Source of the DNA: Arthrobacter sp. StoSoilB5
GTDB lineage: Bacteria > Actinomycetota > Actinomycetes > Actinomycetales > Micrococcaceae
NCBI RefSeq assembly: GCF_019977235.1
Contig: NZ_AP024646.1
Location: forward strand, 620,001 to 684,000
Reading direction: 5' to 3'
Length of the DNA stretch: 64,000 bases
In this document: piece after piece, positions 16,404 to 25,203 of the stretch
Numbering within the stretch: position 1 is the stretch's first letter
Layout of the letters: each line of letters starts with the position of its first letter
Position numbers and translations under genes: made by a program
Notes under the pieces: generated by a model
What the model saw: the letters and a program-made list of their open reading frames with translations, nothing else
Told to the model about the DNA's origin: nothing
The model's database searches: none

Positions 16404-17609
16404 TTACGGATGTGTCGGGACATCATTGACACCCCCGGTCTTCGGACCGGGGGTGTTTTGTTTTTTCTGGTAGCCGCGGTCTGGGTTGATTGTGAACTCC
16501 GCGAGGACTTCACCGGTTCCGTGTTCGATGGTCAGGACGTGTTCTTCGTGGCCGAGCAGGATCACTCGTTTGTGCTTGTGGAGTCGACCGATGCCCAGGT
16601 GGCGGAGGCGTCCGGCGTAGCGGAGTGAGACTTTCCCATCGGCATCGACTCGGTCGGTGCGGGTCCGCCAGTGGTCGCCTTGGATGGCGAGCTTCGGGGC
16701 GGCTTTGGGGGCGGCGTTGTAGGCGGTGGCCGGTGTGCGCCGGTTCAGGGCACGGTGCGGGCGTTCGTGGTTGTAGATCTGCCTGAACTTCGCGAGCTGG
16801 TCGTTCAGGCCGTCGAGGGTGTGGGCGCGAGGCTGCCCGGCAAGCCATTTTTTCAGGGTCTGGTGGAATCGCTCGATTTTGCCTTGGGTTTGGGGATGGC
16901 CTGGGTGGCCGTTCTTCTGCGTGATGCCGAGCGAAGCTATGAGGGTTTCGAAGGCGTTCCGGCCGCCCTTCCCGCCAGCCAGGCGGGTGGTGTAGACCAT
17001 GCCGTTATCGGTCAGGGTTGAGGCCGGGAGCCCGTGTTCGCTGCCTGCGTCGAGGAACGCGTTGACCACGATGGGGCCGGTAACCCGGCGGTGGGCGGTG
17101 CAGTGCAGCAGGTAGCGGGAGTGGTCATCGAGGAAGTTCAGGATCTCGGTGTCGGTTCCGTCGGCCAGGGCCCAGTGGGTGAAGTCGGATTGCCAGGTCT
17201 CGTTGGGCTGGTGCGCTTCGAAGCGCCGCAGCGAGGAGCGGGGGCGCTTGTGGGGTTCCGGGGTGACGGTTCCGGCCTGGCGCAGGATTCTATGAATGGT
17301 GCTCGAGGCCGGCGGCCTGCACCCTTCCAGTTCAAGATGGCTGGCGATGGTTTCCGCGCCTGCGTCAAGGCCCTCGGCGGCGAGGCGCTGCCGCAGGGCA
17401 AGTACGCGGTCCCGGATGGCAGGGCTGGTCGCCTGTGGGCTGCGGCGGGGGCGCCTGGACCGGGGCGAGAGGCCCGCTTCGCCGGCCTCGGCGTGGCGGC
17501 GAAGGAGTTCGTGCACCCATTGCCGGCTGACGCCGTAGCGGCGGGCGGTTTCGGTTTTGGACATTCCGCCCTCAAGGACGGCCAGGACGATGACCTTGTT
17601 CTTCGACAT
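16404..17609 (-). CDS. IS481-family transposase (DDE integrase fold)
   Basis: About 401 aa starting MSKNKVIVLAVLEGGMSKTE. The N-terminus is a helix-turn-helix pair (TETARRYGVSRQWVHELLRRH; ETIASHLELEGCRPPASSTI), then the rve-type catalytic core: NETWQSDFTHWALADGTD with first Asp, LDDHSRYLLH, STLTDNGMVYTT with second Asp and GHPGHPQTQGKIERFHQTLKKWL with the catalytic Glu, followed by YNHERPHRALNRRTPA, all typical of IS481. The C-terminus reads through a hairpin that acts as a terminator on the opposite strand. GC content is similar to its neighbours. Confidence 0.93.
   Translation of the reverse strand: MSKNKVIVLAVLEGGMSKTETARRYGVSRQWVHELLRRHAEAGEAGLSPRSRRPRRSPQATSPAIRDRVLALRQRLAAEGLDAGAETIASHLELEGCRPPASSTIHRILRQAGTVTPEPHKRPRSSLRRFEAHQPNETWQSDFTHWALADGTDTEILNFLDDHSRYLLHCTAHRRVTGPIVVNAFLDAGSEHGLPASTLTDNGMVYTTRLAGGKGGRNAFETLIASLGITQKNGHPGHPQTQGKIERFHQTLKKWLAGQPRAHTLDGLNDQLAKFRQIYNHERPHRALNRRTPATAYNAAPKAAPKLAIQGDHWRTRTDRVDADGKVSLRYAGRLRHLGIGRLHKHKRVILLGHEEHVLTIEHGTGEVLAEFTINPDRGYQKKQNTPGPKTGGVNDVPTHP
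16429..16466 (+). terminator. Rightward terminator inside the left end of the IS
   Basis: Perfect 12-bp stem ACACCCCCGGTC / GACCGGGGGTGT with a TTCG tetraloop, followed by TTTGTTTTTT. It faces transcription entering from tRNA-Ser. It lies within the codons for the transposase C-terminus, so it is read through by the leftward transposase transcript. Confidence 0.85.
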
Positions 17610-17735
17610 GGCCCAGCCCATCAGGGCATGTGTCGTCTATGTCCCGCGACATGCCGGCAGTGTCGACGATGTCCCGCCACAGGCACTGTCAAGGATGTCC
17701 CGCCACATGTGTAAACGATGTCCTGAAATCACACA

Positions 17736-17753
17736 CCCCATTCTCCGCGGTTG
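17736..17753 (+). repeat. Right copy of 18-bp direct repeat flanking the IS
   Basis: Identical to 16367-16384 (CCCCATTCTCCGCGGTTG); a duplicated piece of the tRNA-Ser 3' end left by insertion, or a target-site copy that would restore the tRNA if the element had entered by site-specific recombination. Confidence 0.9.
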
Positions 17754-17780
17754 GCCCCGGTCTTCGGACCGGGGCCTTTT
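17753..17780 (+). terminator. Original tRNA-Ser terminator, now displaced by the IS
   Basis: GGCCCCGGTC-TTCG-GACCGGGGCC followed by TTTT. Before insertion it would have stood about ten bases after the tRNA. It shares the 20-base core CCCCGGTCTTCGGACCGGGG with the terminator inside the IS. It may also end lysR transcription from the other strand (lysR stop at 17817). Confidence 0.8.
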
Positions 17781-17816
17781 GCGTTCCCGGAATCAGGCCC
17801 TCCGGGGCGGGCAGCG

Positions 17817-18749
17817 TTACTGTTGCGCCGCAGCAACGCGCTCCAGGACTTCGCGGCAGGCCAGGATCGCGGGGTGGATCCGGCCGGCCGTCCGCGTGGA
17901 GGTGAAGACGGTTCGCTTGGGCAGGCCGGGGAGGTCGAGCAACTGCACTGGCCGTGACATCCCTGTCCAGACAAGGTCCGGCATGAGGGCAACGGCGTTT
18001 CCGGATTCGATGAGCCGGATCTGGGCTTGGAGGTCGGCCGTTTCGTATCGAACGTCCGGCTCGAAACCGGCAGATCTGCAGGCTTGCTCAGCCCAGTGCC
18101 GGGAGGCGGCGCCGCGGGGTTCCATGACCCAGGGCATGTCAGCGGTATCTTCCAGCGATGAAACGAGCTCCCCGCCCAGCCCTGCCGGGGGAGTGGCCAA
18201 GCGGATGGCGTCACTGGTCAGCGTGGCTCGGTCCAGGCCGGGGTGATGCGGGGCCGCATGCCCGGGGTATTGCTCCGCCACCACGATGTCGAAGTCGCGG
18301 GCCCACGTTTCGTAGAGGGCGGTCTCCGGTTCCCGCTGGGTCATTTCCACCCGGACCTCTGGATACTCGCTGCGCATGATGGTGAGGAAATCGGGGAGCA
18401 GGGCCAGGGCTGCGGACTGGAATACCGCCAATCGCACGGTTCCGGTGACCATGGAGAGCGACGCTGCAAGGTCCGTTTCAGCGCGTTCGAGTGTTTCCAA
18501 CAGGTCCGCCGTGTGCGCAACGAGGATCTCGGCCTGTGGCGTCAGTTGGACGCGGCGGCCGGCCTTTCGGAGCAGCTCGACGCCTGCTTCCTTCTCCAGA
18601 AGCGTCAATTGTTGGGATACCGACGATGGGCTGTACTGCATCGCGTCCGCCACCTCGGCGAGGGTTCCGCGGATCTTCAATTCGTGCAGCAAACGCAGTC
18701 TGCGGACGTCCAGCACGGCAGCCTCCAAAGGTTCGGAATGGGTAATCAA
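17817..18749 (-). CDS. LysR-family transcriptional regulator, probable putA regulator
   Basis: 310 aa. The N-terminal winged helix (LDVRRLRLLHELKIRGTLAEVADAMQYSPSSVSQQLTLLEKEAGVELLRKAGRRVQLT, about 13-72) and the periplasmic-binding-protein-like effector domain (GTVRLAVFQSAALALLPDFL to VALMPDLVW) are typical of LysR proteins. It is divergent from putA with 91 bases between starts, the classical arrangement of a LysR activator and its target. The inducer would then be proline or a derivative (inference). An in-frame start a few codons later is possible. Confidence 0.9.
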   Translation of the reverse strand: MITHSEPLEAAVLDVRRLRLLHELKIRGTLAEVADAMQYSPSSVSQQLTLLEKEAGVELLRKAGRRVQLTPQAEILVAHTADLLETLERAETDLAASLSMVTGTVRLAVFQSAALALLPDFLTIMRSEYPEVRVEMTQREPETALYETWARDFDIVVAEQYPGHAAPHHPGLDRATLTSDAIRLATPPAGLGGELVSSLEDTADMPWVMEPRGAASRHWAEQACRSAGFEPDVRYETADLQAQIRLIESGNAVALMPDLVWTGMSRPVQLLDLPGLPKRTVFTSTRTAGRIHPAILACREVLERVAAAQQ

Positions 18750-18840
18750 TATTCGTCAGAAAACATCGCTTTTCCTAACGTGATTGTAGATCCATACTGA
18801 TGGAAACAAACAAACTTCTCCGCCTCAGAAGGAGCCCCTT

Positions 18841-21800
18841 ATGACCAGCACCCTCCCGGCCGCCGCCCCGCGCACCGAGGATTCAGGGCAGTTCGACGCA
18901 CTGGCCCAGGAGGCCATTGCATTGGTCCGCCACTGGCTTACCGAAGCCAGCAAGATTCCCGTCGACGTTTCCGCCCAGCGCCTCGCCGGAGTCCTCAAAG
19001 ACCCAAACGGCCTTGACTTCACGGTCGGATTCGTCGACGGCGTCATCCGCCCTGAGGACTTGTCCGTCGCCGGCCGTAAACTGGCCGAGCTGGCCCCGAA
19101 GGTGCCCAAGTTCCTCCCCTGGTACATGCGCAGCGCAGTACGCGTGGGTGGGGTCATGGCTCCGATCCTCCCGCAGGTGGTCATCCCTATCGCCCGCCGC
19201 GTGCTCCGCGAGATGGTGGGCCACCTGATTGTGGACGCTACCGACGCCAAGCTTGGCCCGGCCATCGCCAAGATCCGCCAGGACGGTGTGCACCTGAACG
19301 TGAACCTCCTGGGCGAGGCAGTCCTGGGCGAGCACGAAGCCCAGCGCCGACTGGATGGCACGCTCAAGCTCCTGGCCCGCGAAGACGTTGACTACGTCTC
19401 CATCAAGGAATCCTCCACCGTGGCGCCGCACTCTCCGTGGGCCTTCGACGAAGCCGTGGACCACGTGGTGGAGAAGCTCACTCCGCTGTACCGGCTGGCT
19501 GCATCCTTCCCCAAGCCCAAGTTCATCAACCTGGACATGGAGGAATACAAGGATCTCAGCATGACTATTGCGGTGTTCAAGCGGATCCTGGACATGCCGG
19601 AATTCAAGAACCTGGAGGCCGGCGTCGTTCTCCAGGCCTACCTCCCTGATGCCCTCGGGGCGATGCAGGAGCTGCAGGAATGGGCATCGGCCCGACGTGC
19701 ACAGGGCGGCGCACCCATCAAGGTCCGCGTGGTCAAGGGCGCCAACCTTCCCATGGAACACGTGGAAGCTTCCCTTCACGACTGGCCGCTGGCCACCTGG
19801 GGTACCAAGCAGGACTCGGACACCAGCTACAAGAACGTCATCAATTACGCCCTCACCCCGGAGCACATCGACGCCGTCCGCATTGGCGTCGCGGGACACA
19901 ACCTCTTCGATGTCGCCTTTGCGTGGCTGCTCGCCAAGCAGCGGGGTGTCACTGCGGGGATTGAGTTCGAAATGCTCCTGGGCATGGCAACCGGCCAGGC
20001 CACGGCCGTCCGTAAGGACGTCGGCAGCCTTCTCCTCTACACACCGGTGGTCCACCCGGGTGAGTTCGACGTCGCCATCGCCTACCTGATCCGCCGCCTC
20101 GAAGAAGGGGCCAGCCAGGAAAACTTCATGTCCGCGGTGTTCGAACTGAGTGAAAACGAGGCTTTGTTCAAGCGCGAGCAGCAGCGCTTCCTGAGCTCCC
20201 TCGCAGGCATGACGGCCGAGGTTCCCGGGCCCAACCGCAAGCAGGACCGCCGCCTGCCAGCCGAGCCTGCTCCCCTTGAAGGCTTCCGCAATACCCCGGA
20301 CACGGACCCGGCACTTCCGGCCAACCGTGCGTGGGGCCGCGACATCCTCAAGCGCATCCCGGGCTCCACCGCAGGCAACAGGATCGTCGAGTCCACCAAG
20401 GTCTCCGACTCCACTGAACTGGACCGCATCATCGCCACCGCCGTGGATCACGGTAAGGCCTGGGGCGCCCGCCCGGCCGCCGAGCGTGCAGCCATCCTGC
20501 ACCGCGCCGGCGACGTCCTCGAGGCCCGCCGCGCAGAGCTGCTGGAGGTCATGGCTTCCGAAACCGGCAAGACCATCGACCAAGGCGACCCCGAGGTCAG
20601 CGAAGCAATCGACTTCGCGCACTACTACGCCGAGCGCGCCAAGGACCTGGAAACGGTCGACGGCGCCACGTTCGTCCCAGCGAACCTCACCGTGGTGACC
20701 CCGCCGTGGAACTTCCCGGTGGCGATCCCCGCGGGCTCGACGCTCGCAGCGCTCGCTTCAGGTTCCGCCGTCGTAATTAAGCCTGCAAAGCAGGCCCGCC
20801 GCTCGGGTTCCGTCATGGTGGATGCGCTGTGGGAAGCCGGCGTGCCCCGCGAAGTGCTGGCCCTGGTCCAGCTCGAAGAGCGTGAACTCGGTACCCAGTT
20901 GGTTTCGCACCCGAGCGTTGACCGCGTCATTCTCACCGGCGGCTACGAAACCGCTGAGCTGTTCCGTTCCTTCCGCCAGGACCTGCCGCTGCTGGCTGAG
21001 ACCTCCGGCAAGAACGCCATCATCGTCACCCCGAGTGCTGACCTGGACCTCGCAGCCAAGGACGTCGTGTACTCGGCGTTCGGCCACGCAGGCCAGAAGT
21101 GCTCCGCCGCATCCCTGGTGATCCTGGTGGGCTCGGTCGCCAAGAGCGCCCGCTTCCACAACCAGCTGATCGATGCCGCACGCTCACTGACCGTCGGCTA
21201 CCCGGACAACGCAACCACGCAGATGGGGCCGATCATCGAGCCGGCCAACGGCAAGCTCCTGAACGCCCTGACCACCCTGGGCGACGGCGAAACCTGGGCC
21301 ATCAAGCCCGAGCGCCTCGACGAAACCGGCCGCTTGTGGTCTCCGGGTATCCGTTCGGGCGTCAAGCGTGGCTCCTACTTCCACCTGACCGAGTTCTTCG
21401 GCCCGGTGCTGGGCGTCATGACCGCGGAAACCCTCGAGGAAGCCATCGCCATCCAGAACGAGATCGAGTACGGCCTCACCGCTGGCCTCCACTCCCTGGA
21501 CTCCGCTGAAATGGGCGTCTGGCTGGACAACATCCAAGCCGGAAACCTGTACGTCAACCGCGGCATCACTGGTGCGATCGTCCAGCGCCAGCCGTTCGGT
21601 GGATGGAAGAAGTCCGCTGTGGGCGCCGGAACCAAGGCCGGTGGACCGAACTACCTGATCGGCCTGGGTAGCTGGCTCCCAGCCGAGGCCAAGGCCAAGC
21701 GCGGCACCGTACTTCAGGGTGCAGCTGCACAGCTTCTCGCCGCAGCGAAGTCGGCTGATGTCACTGCCGAGGAACTCCAGACCCTCCAGCAGGCACTCTT

Positions 21801-22299
21801 CAGCGACGCCGCCGCCTGGGAATCCGAGTTCGGCACCAGCAAGGACGTCTCGGCCCTGTCCGCGGAGCGCAACGTGTTCCGCTACCGCCCGATCCCGGTC
21901 ACAGTCCGCCTGTCCGAAGGTGAACGGCTCGCTGAGCTGCTCCGCGTCGTGGCCGCCGGCGCGGTGGCGGGCTCGGCCGTCAAGGTGAGCTCCGCCGTCG
22001 TACTCCCCGACGCTGTGGTGACGGTATTCGCCAACCTGGGCGTCAGCGTCCGGATCGAGGACGACGCCGCGTGGCTGGCCCGTGCGGCCAAGTTCGACGC
22101 CGGGCGGATCCGCCTGATCGGTGGCGACTTTGCCGCGCTGAGCGCAGCCATGGGTGGCCGCCCGGATGTTGCTGTCTACCACGGTGCAGTGACGCAGGCT
22201 GGCCGCATCGAGATGCTCCCGTTCCTGCGTGAGCAGGCCGTGTCCATTACCGCGCACCGCTTCGGTACGCCGAACCACCTGTCGGACCACCTGATCTAA
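18841..22299 (+). CDS. putA: Bifunctional proline dehydrogenase / glutamate-semialdehyde dehydrogenase
   Basis: 1152 aa. Oxidises proline to glutamate in two FAD- and NAD-linked steps. The proline dehydrogenase barrel occupies about residues 100-450 (LNVNLLGEAVLGEHEA, RVVKGANLPMEHVEA, VRIGVAGHNLFDVAFAWLL). The aldehyde dehydrogenase part covers about 500-970, with TPPWNFPVAIPAGS, general base Glu720 (AETSGKNA) and nucleophile Cys754 (GHAGQKCSAASL). The last 180 residues form a tail seen in long PutA forms. No N-terminal ribbon-helix-helix DNA-binding domain, so regulation must come from elsewhere, probably the divergent LysR. AAGGAG lies nine bases before the ATG; a strong terminator follows. 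Confidence 0.97.
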   Translation: MTSTLPAAAPRTEDSGQFDALAQEAIALVRHWLTEASKIPVDVSAQRLAGVLKDPNGLDFTVGFVDGVIRPEDLSVAGRKLAELAPKVPKFLPWYMRSAVRVGGVMAPILPQVVIPIARRVLREMVGHLIVDATDAKLGPAIAKIRQDGVHLNVNLLGEAVLGEHEAQRRLDGTLKLLAREDVDYVSIKESSTVAPHSPWAFDEAVDHVVEKLTPLYRLAASFPKPKFINLDMEEYKDLSMTIAVFKRILDMPEFKNLEAGVVLQAYLPDALGAMQELQEWASARRAQGGAPIKVRVVKGANLPMEHVEASLHDWPLATWGTKQDSDTSYKNVINYALTPEHIDAVRIGVAGHNLFDVAFAWLLAKQRGVTAGIEFEMLLGMATGQATAVRKDVGSLLLYTPVVHPGEFDVAIAYLIRRLEEGASQENFMSAVFELSENEALFKREQQRFLSSLAGMTAEVPGPNRKQDRRLPAEPAPLEGFRNTPDTDPALPANRAWGRDILKRIPGSTAGNRIVESTKVSDSTELDRIIATAVDHGKAWGARPAAERAAILHRAGDVLEARRAELLEVMASETGKTIDQGDPEVSEAIDFAHYYAERAKDLETVDGATFVPANLTVVTPPWNFPVAIPAGSTLAALASGSAVVIKPAKQARRSGSVMVDALWEAGVPREVLALVQLEERELGTQLVSHPSVDRVILTGGYETAELFRSFRQDLPLLAETSGKNAIIVTPSADLDLAAKDVVYSAFGHAGQKCSAASLVILVGSVAKSARFHNQLIDAARSLTVGYPDNATTQMGPIIEPANGKLLNALTTLGDGETWAIKPERLDETGRLWSPGIRSGVKRGSYFHLTEFFGPVLGVMTAETLEEAIAIQNEIEYGLTAGLHSLDSAEMGVWLDNIQAGNLYVNRGITGAIVQRQPFGGWKKSAVGAGTKAGGPNYLIGLGSWLPAEAKAKRGTVLQGAAAQLLAAAKSADVTAEELQTLQQALFSDAAAWESEFGTSKDVSALSAERNVFRYRPIPVTVRLSEGERLAELLRVVAAGAVAGSAVKVSSAVVLPDAVVTVFANLGVSVRIEDDAAWLARAAKFDAGRIRLIGGDFAALSAAMGGRPDVAVYHGAVTQAGRIEMLPFLREQAVSITAHRFGTPNHLSDHLI

Positions 22300-22316
22300 G
22301 GGAAGACCTTCCAGAG

Positions 22317-22364
22317 CAGCCGGGCAGGACGTCCATAAAGTCGTCCTGCCCGGCTGTGTTTGGT
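22317..22364. terminator. Terminator between putA and the ABC operon
   Basis: Perfect 15-bp stem (CAGCCGGGCAGGACG / CGTCCTGCCCGGCTG) with a 10-base loop, 17 bases after the putA stop, followed by TGTTTGGTT. The leftward ABC operon ends at 22372, so it could serve both. Confidence 0.85.
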
Positions 22365-22371
22365 TGGCGCG

Positions 22372-23493
22372 TCAGCCCTCCAAGACCAGCAACTGGGCCT
22401 TGTCCGGCTCCCAGCCAACCCAGAGGTCCTCTGCCGCGGAACGGGTTCCGGACTCTGAGCTCATTTCCCGCAGCATCAATTCGTGGCCTCCTGCGGTGAG
22501 CCGGTGCCGGACTGTGGCGCCAAGGTTGGTGGATGACGTAATGACCGCCACGGAGCCGCCACCGGCTGGCGGCGTTGAGCTGAGCTTGAGGTGTTCCGGG
22601 CGGATCGATACTGCGTAGTCTGCGCCCATAGCGCCCTGGTCCCTTACGCGGGCCACTCCCAAGCCACCCAAATCCACGGTGGCCTCGTGGCCGTTGCGCT
22701 CCAGTACCGTGCACGGAATCAGGTTGGTGTCGCCAAGGAAGCCGGCAACCCAATCGGTCATGGGGTGGTTGTAGACCTCTTCCGGCGGTCCTGATTGGAC
22801 AATTTGCCCGTCTTTCATCACCACGATCCTGTCCGACATCGCCATTGCTTCTTCTTGGTCGTGGGTAACGAACAGTACGGAGATGCCCAGGCTTTTCTGA
22901 AGGGTCTTGATCTCCTCCTGCATTTGTTCGCGGAGCCGCTTGTCCAGCGCTGCCATGGGCTCATCCAGGAGCAGGGCCGCAGGGTTGAACACCAAGGCCC
23001 GGGCGAGCGCAACGCGCTGTTGTTGACCTCCGGAGAGCTGGCGGGGCTTGCGATCACCCAAAGCGCCCAGCCCCACACGCTTCAGTGCTTCGTTGGCCCG
23101 CTGGCGCCGTTCCGCCGCCGGCACTTTTCTCATGCGGAGCGCGAATTCCACGTTTTCGAGGGCGGTCATATGTGGGAAGAGGGCGTAATTCTGGAAGACG
23201 ACGCCCAGGTTCCGTTCCCTCGGGGGGAGCGTGTCTACGGGCTGCCCGTCAATGAGGACGAAGCCGGACGTGTGTTCTTCGAACCCGGCCACCATCATCA
23301 TGGTGGTGGTTTTGCCCGATCCACTGGGTCCGAGGAGAGTGACAAATTCGCCGGGCTGGACTGTCAGGTCCAGCTGATCGACGGCGACGAACTCGCCGTA
23401 GCTCTTGCGGACTTGCCGTAACTCAAGAAGTCCCTTTGCTTGCGTGGGTGCCTCGGGAGAGATGGCGGTGGAAGTCATTGATGCGGTCATCAT
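22372..23493 (-). CDS. ABC transporter ATP-binding protein, polyamine (PotA) type
   Basis: 373 aa. All nucleotide-binding motifs are intact: Walker A GPSGSGKTTTMMMVAGFEEH (about 55-62), Q-loop FQNYALFPHMTALENV, signature LSGGQQQRVALARAL, Walker B LLLDEPMAALDKRLRE and switch HDQEEAMAMSD. A C-terminal TOBE domain (ADYAVSIRPEHLKL) is typical of PotA/UgpC importers. It is the last gene of the four-gene operon 26298-22372, seven bases after the second permease. It energises import in the cytoplasm. Substrate inferred as polyamine-like or other cationic amine. Confidence 0.93.
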   Translation of the reverse strand: MMTASMTSTAISPEAPTQAKGLLELRQVRKSYGEFVAVDQLDLTVQPGEFVTLLGPSGSGKTTTMMMVAGFEEHTSGFVLIDGQPVDTLPPRERNLGVVFQNYALFPHMTALENVEFALRMRKVPAAERRQRANEALKRVGLGALGDRKPRQLSGGQQQRVALARALVFNPAALLLDEPMAALDKRLREQMQEEIKTLQKSLGISVLFVTHDQEEAMAMSDRIVVMKDGQIVQSGPPEEVYNHPMTDWVAGFLGDTNLIPCTVLERNGHEATVDLGGLGVARVRDQGAMGADYAVSIRPEHLKLSSTPPAGGGSVAVITSSTNLGATVRHRLTAGGHELMLREMSSESGTRSAAEDLWVGWEPDKAQLLVLEG

Positions 23494-23500
23494 TGTTCCT

Positions 23501-24328
23501 TTACGTTTGGGCGGATACGGCCAGGGGCACCATCCGGGAGATCGATCGGCGCTTCAGGACGAACATGACTTGCAGGAGTAGCCCGATGGTGGCCACTGTC
23601 ACCAACAGGGCGGATGAGACAGCGATCTTGGGGGTCAGGTTGAACTGGATGTCGGTGAACATCTTCACTGGCAAGGTGGTGGCGCTGGGGGACTGCATGA
23701 ACAGGGACATCACGGTTTCATCGATGGATACCGAGAAGGCGAACAACGCACCGGAGACCAGGCCCGGGAGGATGACGGGCAGATACACATGCCGGAACAC
23801 GGACAGCGTGCCCGCACCGAGGCTTTGGGCCGATCGCACCAGGGCAGGGTTGAGCCCGGCAAGGCTGGCACGTGTTGTGAGGTACACGTAGGGCGTGGCG
23901 ATGACGGCGTGCGCCAAGCCGATGGGCACGATGCTCCCCACCATGCCAACAGAGATGAAGAACTGATAGAAGGCAAGGGCCAGCACCACGGTGGGCACGA
24001 TCATCGGAGCGAGTATCAGCCCCATCACAGCGGACTTCCCTGGAAAGCTGCGGCCATGAAGTGCGATGGCCGCCGTAGAACCAATAATTACGCCGATCAC
24101 CACGGCAATGCCCGCTGACTGGAGGCTGGCCGACAATGCCGAAGTCCATGCGGTGTCGGCGAAGAAGCCGGCCACCGCAGCGAAGGACAAGCCTTCGGGC
24201 GGAAACGTGATGTAGCGGCTGTCATTGAGCGCTACGGGAACCACGATGAGGGTCGGAATCACCAGGAACAGGAAGACCGGCAAAGAAAGCAGGGGTATCA
24301 AACGGTGTTGTGGATTAGTTGTCTTCAT
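23501..24328 (-). CDS. ABC transporter permease, PotC type
   Basis: 275 aa inner-membrane subunit with six predicted helices, starting LIPLLSLPVFLFLVIPTLIVVPVAL and including the EAA coupling loop (RSAQSLGAGTLSVFRHVYLPVILPGLVSGALFAF), the interaction site for the ATPase. Similar to the second permease of spermidine/putrescine and thiamine-type importers. Its start overlaps the end of the preceding permease gene by 14 bases, indicating translational coupling. Confidence 0.92.
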   Translation of the reverse strand: MKTTNPQHRLIPLLSLPVFLFLVIPTLIVVPVALNDSRYITFPPEGLSFAAVAGFFADTAWTSALSASLQSAGIAVVIGVIIGSTAAIALHGRSFPGKSAVMGLILAPMIVPTVVLALAFYQFFISVGMVGSIVPIGLAHAVIATPYVYLTTRASLAGLNPALVRSAQSLGAGTLSVFRHVYLPVILPGLVSGALFAFSVSIDETVMSLFMQSPSATTLPVKMFTDIQFNLTPKIAVSSALLVTVATIGLLLQVMFVLKRRSISRMVPLAVSAQT

Positions 24329-25202
24329 GCTGGCCTCCGGCCTTGAGGACCCGCTGGTAGACCGCCACGAGGATACTGACCAGGGCTGTAAGGATCACGG
24401 CAAGGGCCGCGGCGCCTGGGAAGTCTGTCAACTGCCGGGCGTAATAGTCGATCTGGTTGGCGATCATCATGTCGCCGGGCCCACCCATGACCACCGGGGT
24501 GATGAAGAAGCCGGTGCTCATGATGAAGACCAGCAGTCCGGCCGCCGAGACACCCGGAGCGCTAAGCGGGAGGGTGATGTGACGGAATACGGATCCTTCC
24601 CTGGCGCCGAGCGACCGTGCCGCCAAGCCGAGGCGGTCGTCGATGGACATCAGTGAAGAAAAGATCGGGAAGACCGCGTAGGGCAGCAGGCAGTGAACCA
24701 TGCCAACGATCACCGCGAACCGGTTATGGAGCAACTCGATGGGCGCGTCCGTCAGGCCAATGCCCTGCAGGAAGGCATTGATGATGCCGTTGTCCTGCAG
24801 CAGAACCGCCCAAGCGAAGTTCTTCACCAGGATGCCGGTCCAGAACGGCAACAAGACGACTGCGAAGAGGACTACCCGCAGAATGTTCCCGGAACGCCAG
24901 AGGACAAGGGCAATGACATAGCCAAGTCCGACGGTCACCAGGGTGGATGCCAGACTGATGGTAAGCGTGTTCGCTAGCGAACGCAGTACCAGGGGATCCT
25001 CAAGTACCCGCTGATAGGCGTTACCGGAAAAGCTTGAGCCAACGAGCTTCCCCAGCGGGGTGAGGAACAGTACGACGTCGAACGCAAGAACAGGCGCCAG
25101 CAGAAGCCACCACCCGCTCCTTCTCCGGCGCGGCTTCGCTTCATCCGGCGTCGGAGTCCCGCGGCCTTTCGCCTGGATTCTTTGAGAAGTTATGGTGCTC
25201 AT
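24315..25202 (-). CDS. ABC transporter permease, PotB type
   Basis: 295 aa. A basic N-terminal tail (GTPTPDEAKPRRRRSGWW) is followed by the first helix LLLAPVLAFDVVLFLTPLGKLV and five more, with the EAA loop LAARSLGAREGSVFRHITLPLSAPGVSAAGLLVF. It forms the channel with the PotC-type subunit. The start is one base after the stop of the substrate-binding protein gene, so the operon order is binding protein, PotB, PotC, PotA. Confidence 0.92.
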   Translation of the reverse strand: MSTITSQRIQAKGRGTPTPDEAKPRRRRSGWWLLLAPVLAFDVVLFLTPLGKLVGSSFSGNAYQRVLEDPLVLRSLANTLTISLASTLVTVGLGYVIALVLWRSGNILRVVLFAVVLLPFWTGILVKNFAWAVLLQDNGIINAFLQGIGLTDAPIELLHNRFAVIVGMVHCLLPYAVFPIFSSLMSIDDRLGLAARSLGAREGSVFRHITLPLSAPGVSAAGLLVFIMSTGFFITPVVMGGPGDMMIANQIDYYARQLTDFPGAAALAVILTALVSILVAVYQRVLKAGGQHEDN

Positions 25203-25203
25203 G

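Larger units (their letters stand above)
16385..17735 (-). mobile_element. IS481-family insertion sequence, about 1.35 kb
   Basis: A single transposase gene is bounded by imperfect inverted ends: both start TG(TG)TGAT and continue to GGGACATCCTTTAC at the left and AGGACATCGTTTAC at the right (read inward). Inside the ends, GGACATC recurs twice at the left (about 16394 and 16415) and three to four times at the right, probable transposase-binding sites. It is flanked by 18-bp direct repeats and placed directly at the 3' end of tRNA-Ser. The reading frame is uninterrupted, so the element may be active. Confidence 0.85.

Noticed and set aside
16294..17780. Genomic island or integrated plasmid at tRNA-Ser
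   Set aside because: Only one transposase gene of 1.35 kb lies between the direct repeats; there is no integrase, excisionase or cargo.
18883..20622. 579-codon open frame antisense to putA, and another at 21184-22290
   Set aside because: Both mirror the codon structure of PutA; no protein family or ribosome site supports them.
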